Shown here in pieces: positions 1 through 6,326 of a stretch of 8,400 bases of DNA. The position numbers were made by a program, and so were the translations under genes. The stretch is from Desulfuromonadaceae bacterium. Its GTDB lineage: Bacteria > Desulfobacterota > Desulfuromonadia > Desulfuromonadales > UBA2294. The notes below the pieces were generated by a model that was not told the DNA's origin, did not search any database, and saw only the letters and a list, made by a program, of their open reading frames with translations. Position 1 is the stretch's first letter, and each line of letters starts with the position of its first letter. The DNA lies in contig JAGXHN010000037.1 in NCBI GenBank assembly GCA_024636225.1, positions 1 through 8,400 of the forward strand, written 5' to 3'.

Positions 1-207
1 ATGCAGAGCAAGGCAGACCTCCCGAAAAAGACTCGGCGCCCCGCCACCCATATTTTCTTCCTCGGCAGTTTCCAGTTCTCGGGCATCTAGTTCCCAACGC
101 TGTAGAATTGCCAGCTTTTGTGTCAAGGTCAATGAAGAATCATATTTGACCTCATCAGGGTGATGATAAATGGCCGCAGGATTTAATAACGCTTTTTCAA
201 AATCCAT
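1..207 (-). CDS. Small conserved protein of unknown function, N-terminal part (3' end outside window)
   Basis: An open frame of 69 codons starts with ATG at 207 and runs off the window edge with no stop, so the C-terminus is missing. The start is supported by a strong ribosome binding site (GGAGG, six bases upstream). The protein is acidic and probably soluble: no signal peptide or membrane segment is visible. Residues 28-53 (LTQKLAILQRWELDARELET and the following acidic EEEN-M) form a predicted amphipathic helix, followed by a Gly-rich turn (GGG, 54-56) and the start of another helix. I recall short bacterial hypothetical proteins with this 'K-I-x-L-x-x-W-E-x-D-A-R-E-L-x-x-A-x-E-E-x-M' pattern, but I know no established function for them. 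It follows the ROK kinase gene by 69 bases on the same strand and may be co-transcribed with it. No function is proposed. Confidence 0.75.
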   Translation of the reverse strand, partial: MDFEKALLNPAAIYHHPDEVKYDSSLTLTQKLAILQRWELDARELETAEEENMGGGAPSLFREVCLALH

Positions 208-213
208 ATCACG

Positions 214-218
214 CCTCC
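214..218 (-). promoter_or_regulatory. Shine-Dalgarno site of the small conserved gene
   Basis: On the minus strand GGAGG lies six bases before the ATG at 207. It is a near-consensus ribosome binding site, and it fixes the start of a gene whose reading frame is short and incomplete in this window. Confidence 0.7.
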
Positions 219-250
219 ATTGATCTTTACGCTGCCGAAGGGGGTTAAAT

Positions 251-273
251 CGATGGATATCACTGTATCATCG
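251..273. other. Small hairpin between the ROK kinase gene and the next gene
   Basis: CGATG-g-ATA (251-259) pairs with TAT-CATCG (266-273) around the loop TCACTG: eight pairs with one bulged G. It lies just past the TAG stop (277-279) of the kinase gene. Read on the minus strand it is followed only by ATTTAA, so it would be a weak terminator at best. Read on the plus strand it is followed by two T8 runs (280-287 and 290-297), which looks terminator-like, but no plus-strand gene leads into it. It may be a weak attenuator or 3'-end stabilising stem, or chance. Confidence 0.25.
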
Positions 274-276
274 ACT

Positions 277-1314
277 CTATTTTTTTTCATTTTTTTTGTG
301 CTGGCAAATATAATCAGAGTTTTCAGCAAGCTTTGCGCCCCCGATAAGCCCTGACTGATCATCATCTAGTCCGAGCTGGATCATTTCATCCCAACGAACC
401 TGATTCTCCCAACAGTAATCTCCAATAAGTTTGACCAGAGCGAGCCGGTAAGGTTCCCCAAGAGCCAGAGCGAAACCACCGATAATAATAAAACGATCAA
501 GGCCGAGAACAAGGTACAAGTTGAGCAGAACAAGCGCCAAAGGGATGAGACTCGCATGGATAATCTGTACCGTAAAAGGGTCAGAGGCAAGAAACGCCTC
601 GACAATAGAATAATTTGAAATCTCTGCAAGAGAGGTCCGATTTTGTCCCAACTTCGAAGCTTTGAAAGCCGGGGAGTCGATTTGCGCCAGAGCTCTGATG
701 GTTTGCAGAACGCCTCGCCCCGATGAGATGGCCTGAAGATGTCCCGGCTCTCCACAATCACAGAGCGGTGCGTCTTCGGCCAGCAGGACTTTGGCGTGCC
801 CTATTTCCCCCCCCGTACCGTCGGCTCCGAGTTGTGGCTCCCCTTTGATAAAAATTTTACTGCCGATTCCGGTACTCACCGTCAGAATACAGAAACTCTC
901 TGTTTTACTTTCCAGATATCTGTAACCGGCAGCCGTCAGATCGTTGGCAATATGAATACGCATCTGCGGCCAGATTGTCTGGAGATCGGCCAGCATATCA
1001 ATCGGTCCTGACGGGTTACGCCCCCAGATACCCGGTGCAGCGATAACCCTCCCCTGCCGATCAACAGGCCCGGGAAAAGCAACTGTGACGGCGCTGACCG
1101 GTTCATGCTTCAGCAATTCGTTACTGATTGTACGAATACAGTTTAAGGTCTGCGTGTAAAGTTCCTCAGCCGACAATGTCGGACATAAAATACGATTCGG
1201 AGTCGGTTTGACAACTTGGGCCGTGATCGTTTTGGTTCGGGGTGAGTAGATCGCGCCGCGCAGCTTCGTACCACCGATGTCATAGACCAGTATATTGTCC
1301 GACGAAAAGTTCAT
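277..1314 (-). CDS. ROK-family sugar kinase, probable glucokinase-like enzyme
   Basis: This protein of 345 residues is a typical ROK-family length and has no N-terminal helix-turn-helix, so it is a kinase rather than a ROK repressor. Visible motifs, numbered from the chosen start, are: the N-terminal phosphate loop DIGGTKLRGA (12-21); the catalytic pair Asn-Asp in IHIANDLTAAG (D125); the second phosphate motif TVSTGIGS (145-152); and the sugar/zinc region GGEIGH (E170, H173) followed by CDCGEPGHLQ (C185, C187, H192, Q194). Two positions are unusual: most ROK proteins have Cys and Glu where this one has H192 and Q194. The likely role is ATP-dependent phosphorylation of glucose released by the nearby GH65 enzyme, inferred from context. 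The start at 1314 places 11 residues before DIGGTK, usual for the family. An in-frame ATG at 1353 would add 13 residues but neither start has a good ribosome site. The C-terminus is lysine-rich, encoded by two A8 runs. Confidence 0.88.
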   Translation of the reverse strand: MNFSSDNILVYDIGGTKLRGAIYSPRTKTITAQVVKPTPNRILCPTLSAEELYTQTLNCIRTISNELLKHEPVSAVTVAFPGPVDRQGRVIAAPGIWGRNPSGPIDMLADLQTIWPQMRIHIANDLTAAGYRYLESKTESFCILTVSTGIGSKIFIKGEPQLGADGTGGEIGHAKVLLAEDAPLCDCGEPGHLQAISSGRGVLQTIRALAQIDSPAFKASKLGQNRTSLAEISNYSIVEAFLASDPFTVQIIHASLIPLALVLLNLYLVLGLDRFIIIGGFALALGEPYRLALVKLIGDYCWENQVRWDEMIQLGLDDDQSGLIGGAKLAENSDYICQHKKNEKK

Positions 1315-1330
1315 ACCGCAGCCTGTCACA

Positions 1331-1346
1331 AAATGTTTTAACATTT
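1331..1346. promoter_or_regulatory. AT-rich inverted repeat before the ROK kinase start (operator-like)
   Basis: AAATGTT (1331-1337) and AACATTT (1340-1346) form a perfect 7-base inverted repeat with a 2-base spacer, ending 16 bases upstream of the chosen kinase start at 1314. The adjacent bases on the minus strand also repeat TTCAA(g)ATGTT in direct orientation. The geometry would suit a dimeric repressor or a small leader hairpin. AT-rich sequence makes chance matches likely, and if translation starts at 1353 the site would be coding. No convincing -35/-10 pair was found next to it. Confidence 0.3.
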
Positions 1347-1384
1347 GAAACATCTTGAAAAAAGATTAAATTCCGATTTTGATC

Positions 1385-1421
1385 CCCTTTGCGTTCTGCG
1401 AGAGACACCCTGCCTTTAAAC
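1385..1421 (+). repeat. Degenerate intergenic repeat, copy A
   Basis: The core reads CCCTTTGCGTTCTGCGAGAG and ends in TGCCTTTAAAC. It shares its CTTTGCGTTCT start and GCCTTTAAAC end with the copy at 1464-1510, and a similar layout with the copy at 1577-1621. All three lie in the same orientation. Repeats of the 'tctttgcgttctctgcg' type are, from memory, scattered between genes in several bacterial genomes. No transposase or terminal inverted repeat is present. Confidence 0.55.
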
Positions 1422-1454
1422 TGTCATCCCCGAATGACCCTATCGGGGATCCAG
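1421..1454. repeat. REP-like palindromic repeat
   Basis: ATCCCCGA (1426-1433) and TCGGGGAT (1443-1450) are perfect 8-base inverted arms around a 9-base loop, flanked by CTGTC before and CCAG after. The arrangement 'GTCAT-CCCCGA...TCGGGGAT-CCAG' matches the general form of dispersed palindromic repeats (GTCATTCCCGC...GCGGGAATCCAG) common between proteobacterial genes. It sits exactly between two copies of the other repeat. There is no T-run after either arm, so it is not a standard intrinsic terminator. Confidence 0.6.
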
Positions 1455-1463
1455 CATTATGAC

Positions 1464-1510
1464 TCTCTTTGCGTTCTTCGTGGCTTTGCGTGAAACAAGC
1501 CTTTAAACCG
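1464..1510 (+). repeat. Degenerate intergenic repeat, copy B
   Basis: This is the longest of the three copies. It begins CTCTTTGCGTTCTTCGTGGC, contains a second internal CTTTGCGT, continues TGAAACAAG and ends GCCTTTAAACC. The internal repetition suggests growth by short duplications. Confidence 0.55.
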
Positions 1511-1576
1511 TCTCTCGCCCGTTCGTTGCACTCACTCGAGATCACAGAGGAAACCTTAAAGATGTATACCCATGCC

Positions 1577-1621
1577 TTTGCCTTTCTCTGCGTGCTCTGC
1601 GAGAAACGCCTTGCCTTTGAC
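1577..1621 (+). repeat. Degenerate intergenic repeat, copy C
   Basis: The core CTTTCTCTGCGTGCTCTGCG is followed by AGAAACGCCT and ends TGCCTTTGAC. It has the same order of blocks as copies A and B but more differences. Just upstream (about 1540-1560) is ATCACAGAGGAAACC, which resembles the 'cacagaga' block often seen with this repeat type. Confidence 0.5.
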
Positions 1622-1641
1622 TTATCAGATTTTATCAGATT
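1622..1641. repeat. Perfect 10-base tandem duplication
   Basis: TTATCAGATT occurs twice head to tail with no spacer, followed two bases later by a partial third ATCAG. It lies 28 bases past the stop codon of the GH65 gene, in the non-coding spacer. Confidence 0.6.
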
Positions 1642-1653
1642 GCATCAGCGGCC

Positions 1654-1669
1654 AATCAAGCTTTTGATT
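1654..1669. repeat. Short inverted repeat touching the GH65 stop codon
   Basis: AATCAA (1654-1659) and TTGATT (1664-1669) pair around GCTT, and the last base falls in the TAA stop (1669-1671) of the GH65 gene. The stem is six base pairs, AT-rich and without a following T-run, so it is unlikely to act as an intrinsic terminator alone. Confidence 0.3.
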
Positions 1670-4050
1670 TACTTCTTGGCCCTGGGCTCTTTGCTCCTGC
1701 GGCTGACCGCTTCCCCCTGTTTTAGAGTCAGACTCTCATTGCGGTGCGCGATCTCAAGTTCACCTCCCGACTCCAGAAGATAGGTCACTTCTTCCTGCGA
1801 TATATTGACCAGTAATCTCTTGCCACGAATCTGCAATGGAAAAAGTAACTCTTCAACAGGATCGGGGAGCTTCGGATCAAAACTGATCCGTCCATCATGA
1901 TCACGCATACCGGCAAAACCGTAAACGCCGATCATCCAGGTCCCCCCCATCGATGCGACATGACAGCCATCAGCCATATTTCCACCGATATCGGCCAGAT
2001 CCATGAGCACGGCAAAGCGAGCATACTCCATCGCTTTTTTTGTTTCGCCAATCTCAATGGCGACAATACTCTGGATACAGGCAGAGAGCGAAGAATCACC
2101 GGTTGTCAAAGGATCGTAATATTCGAAGTTGCGTCTTTTTTCCTCTGCGGTAAAGATATGATCAAGCAGCAAAGTGGCCAGAACAACATCAGCCTGTTTA
2201 ATCACCTGGTGACGGTAGATGACCAGCGGGTGATAGTTGAGCAATAAGGGGAACCGGTCTCGCGGGGTGTTCTTGACATCCCATTTTTCAAGGTCAAGAA
2301 AATCCTCATCCTGCGGATGGATGCCGAGACTCTCGTCAAAAGGGATATACATCTTGTCAGCTGCATTCTGCCACGCCTCAATCTCTTCTGAACGCAGACC
2401 GGTTTGATGCTGCAAGGTTTCATAATAGTCCGGGTAGGATTCACGCAGTTCCTGTACCGTTTTAACGGCAAACCACAGATTTTCGCGTGCCATCAGATTG
2501 GTATAAGCATTATTGTTGACCACCGTCGTATATTCGTCGGGGCCGGTCACACCGTGGATGCAGAACATGCCACCCTTTTTGTCTGAGAAAAACCCGAGAT
2601 CCTCCCACATCCTTGCTGTTTCAACCAGCATCTCTGCCCCTTCGTTGTACAACAGAGCCTTATCATCGGTGATATCGACATATTTCTTCAGGGCATACAT
2701 GATATCGGCATTGATATGAAACTGGGCTGTACCGGCAGCATAGTAGGCCGAGGCCTCTTCGCCATTAATGGTCCGCCAGGGGTAAAGAGCTCCTTTCAGG
2801 TTCAGCTCCCGGGCCCGTTCACGCGCCCGGCCGAGCATTGAATACCGAAAGCGGAGCAGATTTCTGGCAATCTCCGGCGCGGTATAAATAAGAAACGGCA
2901 TGACATAAATTTCGGTATCCCAAAAATAATGCCCTTCGTAAGTCTGTCCGGTCAACCCCTTGGCCGGAATCCCGGTCCCTTCGGCCCGCCCGGAGGCTTG
3001 CAGAATCTGGAACAGATTCCAGCGCATCGACTGCTGAATTTCACGTTTGTGACGCCCTGCAGAGACAGCATTGCCGCGGATAAAAATATCACTGCGTCGC
3101 CAGAAATCATCCATGTATTGCCGCTGACCATCAGCCAGAGAATCGAACCCCTGAGATACCAACCGGTCAAGAGTCCATTCTCCACGCGTTGCCAGTTCGG
3201 ATGCTAATGCATGCCTGGAAGAGTGATAGGTAATGAATTTAAAAATCTGGATGGTTTTCTTCTTTTTTGCATTAACGGAAAAAAGAACTCTTCCTTTATC
3301 ACCATCACAGTCGCTTTTGACACTATAATCCGCTTCGGATTCGATCAGGTGATCAACGCCACAGGCGACTGTCATGCCGCTGTTGCGGGCACGATGTGTT
3401 AACATCAAGCGCATTTTGTCCGCATAGTGATCTTGCGATTCCAGAACTTGATAATCGAACCCCTTCGCCTGTCGGGGGTCAACCAGGCCGGACTGATTCC
3501 TCTGATTACCGACCACTTCCGAAGAAATGATCACCGGTGCGTCCGCATTCAAAATGGTCACCTGATAACTGATGACTGCAGCGTGCCGGTGTTGCAGCGA
3601 AACCAGACGTTTTGACTCAATCAGAACCTGTTTCCCCGCAGCCGTCTCCCAGAGAATCCGTCTCTCCAGCTCCCCTTTTTGCATATCAAGGATTCGTTCA
3701 TACAGTTGAAGGCTTGCCGTCGGCAGATAAAAAGGTTCGTCATCGATATAAAGTTTAAAGATTTTGGCATCGGCGACATTCAACATCGTCTGCCCGGTTT
3801 TGGCAAAGCCGAAAGCTCTTTCGCTATAAACGAGAGGCCAGGTCTCATGAAAGCCGTTGATAAAAGTGCCGGTCTGGCTGTGCGGGATCCCTTCATCGTG
3901 ATTGCCGCGCATGCCAAGATAGCCGTTACCGACGGAAAAAAGCGTCTCGGAATGCGACAGAAAACGGGGGTAGAACTGCGTCTCGATGATTTTCCATTCA
4001 TCAATCGGGTAGACATGGAGTGGCGGATTTAAAGTCTTATGACGGATCAT
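1669..4050 (-). CDS. GH65-family alpha-glucoside phosphorylase (trehalose/kojibiose phosphorylase type)
   Basis: At 793 residues this has the full length of the family. An N-terminal beta-sandwich (about 1-300) is followed by the (alpha/alpha)6 catalytic barrel (about 340-720) and a small C-terminal beta domain. Numbered from the ATG at 4050, visible landmarks are HYFWDTE (374-380), GVTGPDEYTTVVNNNAYTN (500-518) with the general acid E506, KQAD (618-621; K618, phosphate site), TTGDSSLSACIQSI (649-662), and CHVASMGGTW (696-705) with the conserved His. Family members cleave an alpha-glucosidic bond with phosphate, inverting to beta-glucose-1-phosphate; hydrolases also exist in GH65. The neighbouring mutase supports a phosphorylase, and otsBA supports trehalose as substrate, but kojibiose, nigerose or glucosylglycerol cannot be excluded. 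Its ATG overlaps the mutase stop (ATGA), implying translational coupling; an in-frame TTG at 4074 is less likely. The combination with the long HAD mutase reminds me of the Mycobacterium Rv3400/Rv3401 pair. Confidence 0.92.
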   Translation of the reverse strand: MIRHKTLNPPLHVYPIDEWKIIETQFYPRFLSHSETLFSVGNGYLGMRGNHDEGIPHSQTGTFINGFHETWPLVYSERAFGFAKTGQTMLNVADAKIFKLYIDDEPFYLPTASLQLYERILDMQKGELERRILWETAAGKQVLIESKRLVSLQHRHAAVISYQVTILNADAPVIISSEVVGNQRNQSGLVDPRQAKGFDYQVLESQDHYADKMRLMLTHRARNSGMTVACGVDHLIESEADYSVKSDCDGDKGRVLFSVNAKKKKTIQIFKFITYHSSRHALASELATRGEWTLDRLVSQGFDSLADGQRQYMDDFWRRSDIFIRGNAVSAGRHKREIQQSMRWNLFQILQASGRAEGTGIPAKGLTGQTYEGHYFWDTEIYVMPFLIYTAPEIARNLLRFRYSMLGRARERARELNLKGALYPWRTINGEEASAYYAAGTAQFHINADIMYALKKYVDITDDKALLYNEGAEMLVETARMWEDLGFFSDKKGGMFCIHGVTGPDEYTTVVNNNAYTNLMARENLWFAVKTVQELRESYPDYYETLQHQTGLRSEEIEAWQNAADKMYIPFDESLGIHPQDEDFLDLEKWDVKNTPRDRFPLLLNYHPLVIYRHQVIKQADVVLATLLLDHIFTAEEKRRNFEYYDPLTTGDSSLSACIQSIVAIEIGETKKAMEYARFAVLMDLADIGGNMADGCHVASMGGTWMIGVYGFAGMRDHDGRISFDPKLPDPVEELLFPLQIRGKRLLVNISQEEVTYLLESGGELEIAHRNESLTLKQGEAVSRRSKEPRAKK

Positions 4051-4817
4051 ACCTGTTTTTCCCTCTCGGCACAAAAATCAGCACTCAAAATTTCTGCAAG
4101 ATCTTCAACAACAACATCGGCGCCATTTTCGAGCAGAGGCCGCTTGTCGCCATGATGATCAATACCGATAATCAGGCCGAAACCTCCGGCCCGCCCCGCC
4201 TGGACACCTGAAACGGAATCCTCGACAACGACCGCCCGTTTTGGTACGACATCGAGCTCTTTTGCCGCCGCCAAAAAAGTATCGGGAGCCGGTTTGCCGG
4301 GGAGCTCAAGCTGTTCGGCGGTCGTTCCGTCAACAGTACAATCAAACAACTCCCTGATGCCAGCTGCCTGCAGGATTGCTGCACAGTTTTTACTGGCCGA
4401 AACGACTGCTGTTTTCATTCGAAGAGCGCGGACCTGCCGCACAACCGCTACAGACCCTTCGAGAACGTCAACTCCCTTGGTGGCGATAATCTTTTGCACC
4501 AGCAGATCTTTGCGATTGCCGAGACCGCAGATCGTCTCCTGTGAGGGGGAGTCTTCGGGAGTCCCCTCCGGCAAAGAGATGTTGCGCGAGGCAAGGAAAG
4601 CCCGCACGCCATCGTAGCGCAGCCTGCCATCCACATACGATCTATAGTCCGTAACAATCTCAAACGGCTGATATTTTTCACCGTTCGCAGTCGATCGCTT
4701 CTGCAGGTAGGGATCGAACATCTCTTTCCAGGCTGAGGCATGAACCTTCATGGTCAGAGTCAGTACGCCATCCAGATCAAACAGAACGGCATCGAATTTT
4801 TTCGGTGTAATGATCAT
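4047..4817 (-). CDS. pgmB: Beta-phosphoglucomutase-type HAD phosphatase-superfamily enzyme
   Basis: This 256-residue HAD-superfamily protein carries the beta-phosphoglucomutase signature. From the ATG at 4817: nucleophile and acid/base aspartates in FDLDGVLT (D14, D16), a cap-domain His in KVHASAW (H26), VVSASKN (S140, K143), GKPAPD (K175) and VVEDSVSG (E199, D200). The SASKN and KPAPD blocks match those of the Lactococcus mutase. It would convert beta-glucose-1-phosphate, the product of the GH65 enzyme, to glucose-6-phosphate through a bisphosphate intermediate in the cytoplasm. It is longer than the roughly 220-residue classical enzyme because the cap (about 36-110) contains additional sequence including YRSYVDGRLRYDGVRAFL. 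The start at 4817 is preceded by GGAG at nine bases. A GTG at 4865, directly after the otsA stop, would add 16 residues that do not look conserved. The TGA overlaps the GH65 ATG by four bases. A sugar phosphatase role is the main alternative. Confidence 0.9.
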   Translation of the reverse strand: MIITPKKFDAVLFDLDGVLTLTMKVHASAWKEMFDPYLQKRSTANGEKYQPFEIVTDYRSYVDGRLRYDGVRAFLASRNISLPEGTPEDSPSQETICGLGNRKDLLVQKIIATKGVDVLEGSVAVVRQVRALRMKTAVVSASKNCAAILQAAGIRELFDCTVDGTTAEQLELPGKPAPDTFLAAAKELDVVPKRAVVVEDSVSGVQAGRAGGFGLIIGIDHHGDKRPLLENGADVVVEDLAEILSADFCAEREKQV

Positions 4818-4826
4818 AGTGCATAA

Positions 4827-4830
4827 CTCC
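4827..4830 (-). promoter_or_regulatory. Ribosome binding site deciding the mutase start
   Basis: GGAG on the minus strand lies nine bases before the ATG at 4817, within the 48-base interval after the otsA stop. The competing GTG at 4865 has no comparable site before it, since the bases upstream are the end of otsA (ACAAAATGA). Confidence 0.5.
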
Positions 4831-4865
4831 GTCAGCAAAGAATCAGAGCTCCCCCTTTTTGCCAC

Positions 4866-6326
4866 TCATTTTGTGTCAGCCAGGGAACTGGCTAATTTCT
4901 TTGATTCTTCTGAATCTTTGTTCAATACAGCGATAAAAGTTTTTAGCCACAAGTGGACATCATTGCGCCGGATCTGACCTCTCAACGCCGTCATACGCCA
5001 AAACTGTTCGGATTCAGACATGCATAAGGCCTGATAAATTGTGTCTGCAGTCTTTTCAATGTCATAGGGGTTGACCAGCAGAGCATATTTCCCCAGCTGA
5101 TCGGCAGCTCCAGCGAATTTACTCAGGATAAGGATCCCTTGATTATCGTTTGTGCAGGCACAAAACTCTTTTGCTACCAGGTTCATGCCGTCTCGTAACG
5201 GGGTGACCAGAGCTATTTTCGCAGCCCTGTAATGAGCGAGGAGCTGAATAGAATCAAGGCTTCGATAGTGGTAATGTAACGGAACCCAACCATGTTCCGA
5301 AAAACGCCCGTTAATATGCCCGGCGAGCTGTTCAAGCTGACTTTTCAGGTCAATGTAATCCGGAACCATGGTCCGGCTCGGCACAACAACCTGCAACAGA
5401 CTTGCCTTCTGGCGCATCTGCGGATATTTTTCGAGGGCGCGCTCGAAGGCGAAAAACCGGTCAGGAATCCCCTTGGTATAATCAAGACGATCAATGCCGA
5501 GAAATAACTGACGCCGACCATAGCTTTCGTTCAGATCCCGGGCGGCTTCAGCGACTTCATCAGAGCTGGCATCCTGGGAGAAACGTTTAAAATCGATGCT
5601 GATCGGAAAATTTCCCACTTTTATATAACGCTCACCGTAGCGCAGCACAGTCAGTCTGCTCTGACGCCTCACAACGTCAACCCCCTCAATAAACGACGTG
5701 ACACAATTGATGAAATTGCGGTGGTCACGCAGAGTCTGAAAGCCGATTAAATCATAAGCGAACAGGCCTCTTAGAAGATCATAACTCCAGGGGAGACAGC
5801 GCAGCAGATCTGGCGAAGGGAAAGGGATATGCAGAAAAAAAGCGAGTCTTCTGTCTGGGTGCGTCTGACGCAGGTAGTAGCCGCTCAACATTAATTGATA
5901 GTCATGAAACCAGATGATGTCATTGGCTTGACTCGCTTCGGCGGCCACCTCTGCAAAACGACGATTGACCATGTCATAGCTACGGTAATTATCGAGATTA
6001 AAAATACAATTGCCGAGCAGGTCATGAAACAGCGGCCAGAGCGCCTCGTTCGAAAAGCCGCGGTAATATTTTTCGACCTCGATTTCGCTCAGCGGAACCG
6101 CCTTGATCCGGTAACCGTGCTCTGCCGAAAAACGATTGGCGAGATCATCGAACGGCGCTTCAGGACCGCAGCCCGGCCAGCCGATCCAGGTTCCGTGATT
6201 CTGTCTCATCAACGGATCAAGCGCGGTCACCAATCCACCCGAAGCCGGCTTAATCTGCCATTCTTCACCATCCTGGTCGATCGTAATCGGAAGCCGGTTC
6301 GACACAACGATCAGTTGCTGATTCAT
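4866..6326 (-). CDS. otsA: Trehalose-6-phosphate synthase (GT20)
   Basis: This 486-residue GT20 glycosyltransferase makes trehalose-6-phosphate from an NDP-glucose (usually UDP-glucose) and glucose-6-phosphate in the cytoplasm. It is colinear with the E. coli enzyme. Visible pieces are VVSNRLP (R11, acceptor phosphate), ASGGLVTAL (28-36), TWIGWPG (46-52), YYRGFSNEALWPLFH (Y88, W97), WFHDYQLML (D142), FFLHIPFPS (H166), DLIGFQT (192-198), GIDRLDYTKGIPDR (R280, K285, donor phosphates) and LVTPLRDGMNLVAKEF (E387, donor ribose). All expected donor and acceptor residues are present, so it should be active. The start is well fixed: AGGAG sits seven bases before the ATG, and the ATG overlaps the otsB stop (ATGA). 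The gene order otsB then otsA is the same as in E. coli. The C-terminal 15 residues are polar, Ser/Lys-rich and probably disordered. Confidence 0.97.
   Translation of the reverse strand: MNQQLIVVSNRLPITIDQDGEEWQIKPASGGLVTALDPLMRQNHGTWIGWPGCGPEAPFDDLANRFSAEHGYRIKAVPLSEIEVEKYYRGFSNEALWPLFHDLLGNCIFNLDNYRSYDMVNRRFAEVAAEASQANDIIWFHDYQLMLSGYYLRQTHPDRRLAFFLHIPFPSPDLLRCLPWSYDLLRGLFAYDLIGFQTLRDHRNFINCVTSFIEGVDVVRRQSRLTVLRYGERYIKVGNFPISIDFKRFSQDASSDEVAEAARDLNESYGRRQLFLGIDRLDYTKGIPDRFFAFERALEKYPQMRQKASLLQVVVPSRTMVPDYIDLKSQLEQLAGHINGRFSEHGWVPLHYHYRSLDSIQLLAHYRAAKIALVTPLRDGMNLVAKEFCACTNDNQGILILSKFAGAADQLGKYALLVNPYDIEKTADTIYQALCMSESEQFWRMTALRGQIRRNDVHLWLKTFIAVLNKDSEESKKLASSLADTK

Larger units (their letters stand above)
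1315..1668. other. 354-base non-coding spacer between GH65 gene and ROK kinase gene
   Basis: No plausible gene lies here. A plus-strand open frame beginning at 1469 runs from the repeats into the antisense of the GH65 gene and resembles no protein I know. The spacer holds an AT-rich inverted repeat near the kinase start, three degenerate copies of a 'TTTGCGT...GCCTTT' repeat, one GC-rich palindrome, a 10-base tandem duplication and a short hairpin against the GH65 stop codon. Any promoter for the kinase gene must lie here unless it is read through from upstream. Confidence 0.7.

Noticed and set aside
1426..1450. GC-rich palindrome considered as the intrinsic terminator of the GH65 transcript
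   Set aside because: It lies over 200 bases past the stop and has no T-run on either side; the border sequences fit a dispersed repeat better.
1380..1640. Repeats considered as a CRISPR array
   Set aside because: The copies are degenerate, unequal in length and irregularly spaced, with no constant repeat/spacer rhythm and no cas genes.
1469..1783. Plus-strand open frame of 104 codons in the spacer
   Set aside because: It is built from the degenerate repeats and then runs antisense to the GH65 gene; it has no recognisable domain or ribosome binding site.
4074..4865. Upstream in-frame starts: TTG at 4074 for the GH65 gene and GTG at 4865 for the mutase
   Set aside because: The ATG at 4050 gives a classical ATGA overlap, and the ATG at 4817 has a GGAG site. 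The added N-terminal residues do not look conserved.
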